Below, piece after piece: positions 7,845-8,217 of a stretch of 8,217 nt of DNA. Numbering within the stretch: the first letter of the stretch is position 1; every line of letters starts with the position of its first letter. The position numbers and the translations under genes were made by a program. This DNA is from Xanthobacteraceae bacterium (GTDB taxonomy: Bacteria > Pseudomonadota > Alphaproteobacteria > Rhizobiales > Xanthobacteraceae): positions 1 through 8,217 of the forward strand of contig JASHSY010000236.1 of the NCBI GenBank assembly GCA_030040825.1, read 5' to 3'. The notes beneath the pieces are model-generated. The model was not told the origin of the DNA. It did not search any database and was given only the letters and a program-made list of their open reading frames with translations.

Positions 7845-7914
7845 CAAGTCGGCTTCTACGGACCCTTACCGAAACTCGAATTGCGCCGCATTCATTGGCT
7901 CCGGCGAGATCGGC
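7845..7914 (-). other. 70-bp gap between crotonase gene and glpK
   Basis: This is the only intergenic stretch of any size. It separates the end of the crotonase gene from the glpK start on the same strand. I see no strong inverted repeat with a T-run and no convincing -35/-10 pair. Read on the minus strand it has a short purine patch just before glpK, annotated separately. The short gap permits co-transcription, but a weak promoter for glpK here cannot be excluded by eye. Confidence 0.5.
7853..7857 (-). promoter_or_regulatory. glpK: Possible weak ribosome binding site for glpK
   Basis: On the minus strand AGAAG lies 8 nt upstream of the ATG at 7844. This spacing fits the ATG better than the TTG one codon earlier (5 nt). 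The match to the Shine-Dalgarno consensus is partial, so this supports the start only weakly. Confidence 0.35.
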
Positions 7915-8217
7915 TTAAAAATCGATCTTTCGCTTGTTGAGAAAAGCGTCAATTCCGGCACGCGCGTCATCGGAGGTGAGGCTGAGTGCTTGCGCTACTT
8001 CCTCCGTCCAGAGCCCTTCCGCCGACGCCATCTTCTCGATCCGTGGGATCGCTTGAATGATGAGATAGTTGGGGATCGGTGCGTTCTTGGCGATGACGTC
8101 TGCGAGTGCAATAGCCTTCTCTAGCGTCTTTCCCGCCTCGACCACATAGTGCGAAAGTCCGATCCGCTCGCCTGCCGCGGCATCGAGGATGCGACCGGTC
8201 AGCATCATTTCGATCAT
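7915..8217 (-). CDS. Enoyl-CoA hydratase/isomerase (crotonase) family protein, C-terminal part
   Basis: The last 100 codons of a crotonase-superfamily gene, running off the window edge; family members are usually about 260 residues, so over half is missing. The visible part has the typical second-half pattern: LTGRILDAAAGERIGLSHYVV, in which helix and strand positions match the LTGR...A..A...GLV..VV pattern of the family, then a helical C-terminus ending in GIDAFLNKRKIDF, similar to the usual EG..AFLEKR.P.F ending. The active-site glutamates and the oxyanion-hole segment lie upstream, outside the window, so the substrate and exact reaction (hydratase, isomerase, or specialised CoA-thioester lyase) cannot be assigned. 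The in-frame ATG at the window edge (8215-8217) is internal, not the true start. The gene precedes glpK on the same strand by 70 bp and may share its transcript. Confidence 0.85.
   Translation of the reverse strand: MIEMMLTGRILDAAAGERIGLSHYVVEAGKTLEKAIALADVIAKNAPIPNYLIIQAIPRIEKMASAEGLWTEEVAQALSLTSDDARAGIDAFLNKRKIDF

Noticed and set aside
7845..7847. TTG at 7847 as the glpK start
   Set aside because: The adjacent ATG at 7844 gives the usual GlpK N-terminus (MRYVLAIDQG) and better spacing to the AGAAG patch.

Overview
The window is GC-rich, densely coding bacterial DNA. It holds two signalling genes on the plus strand and two metabolic genes on the minus strand that converge on them. The HWE-type histidine kinase, the strong G/C third-position codon use and the look of the proteins suggest an alphaproteobacterium, probably of the order Hyphomicrobiales/Rhizobiales (Bradyrhizobium- or Xanthobacteraceae-like). 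This is an inference from protein character; no rRNA or other taxonomic marker is present.

Positions 1-4424 (+) hold the 3' part of a very large hybrid sensor histidine kinase whose start lies outside the window. Visible in order are six tandem 92-residue poly-HAMP units with an exact 276-nt period, a GAF-like domain, a long coiled coil, HisKA, HATPase and three receiver domains. The layout resembles the fungal class III (NIK1/Os-1) histidine kinases and their bacterial relatives. Eleven bases later, positions 4436-6334 (+) hold a second signalling protein built as receiver, coiled coil, PAS, HWE kinase, receiver. Together the two genes carry two kinase cores and five receivers but no DNA-binding or other recognisable output domain in the visible parts. 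They look like a phosphorelay whose final effector is encoded elsewhere.

The HWE kinase gene ends 4 bp from the end of a convergent glycerol kinase gene (glpK, positions 6339-7844, minus strand). That gene is intact, but its counterpart of the E. coli fructose-1,6-bisphosphate-binding loop is not conserved. Upstream of glpK on the same strand, after a 70-bp gap, is the 3' end of a crotonase-family gene (enoyl-CoA hydratase/isomerase type, positions 7915-8217), cut by the window edge. The usual glpK partners (glpF, glpD, a glycerol transporter, glpR) are not in view.

No tRNA, rRNA, CRISPR array, insertion sequence or convincing terminator was seen. No non-coding stretch exceeds 70 bp. The most noteworthy structure is the HAMP array, whose units alternate in an A-B-A-B pattern with high nucleotide identity between units two apart. 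I do not see a clearly new biological system; the two-gene signalling module is the part most worth following up.
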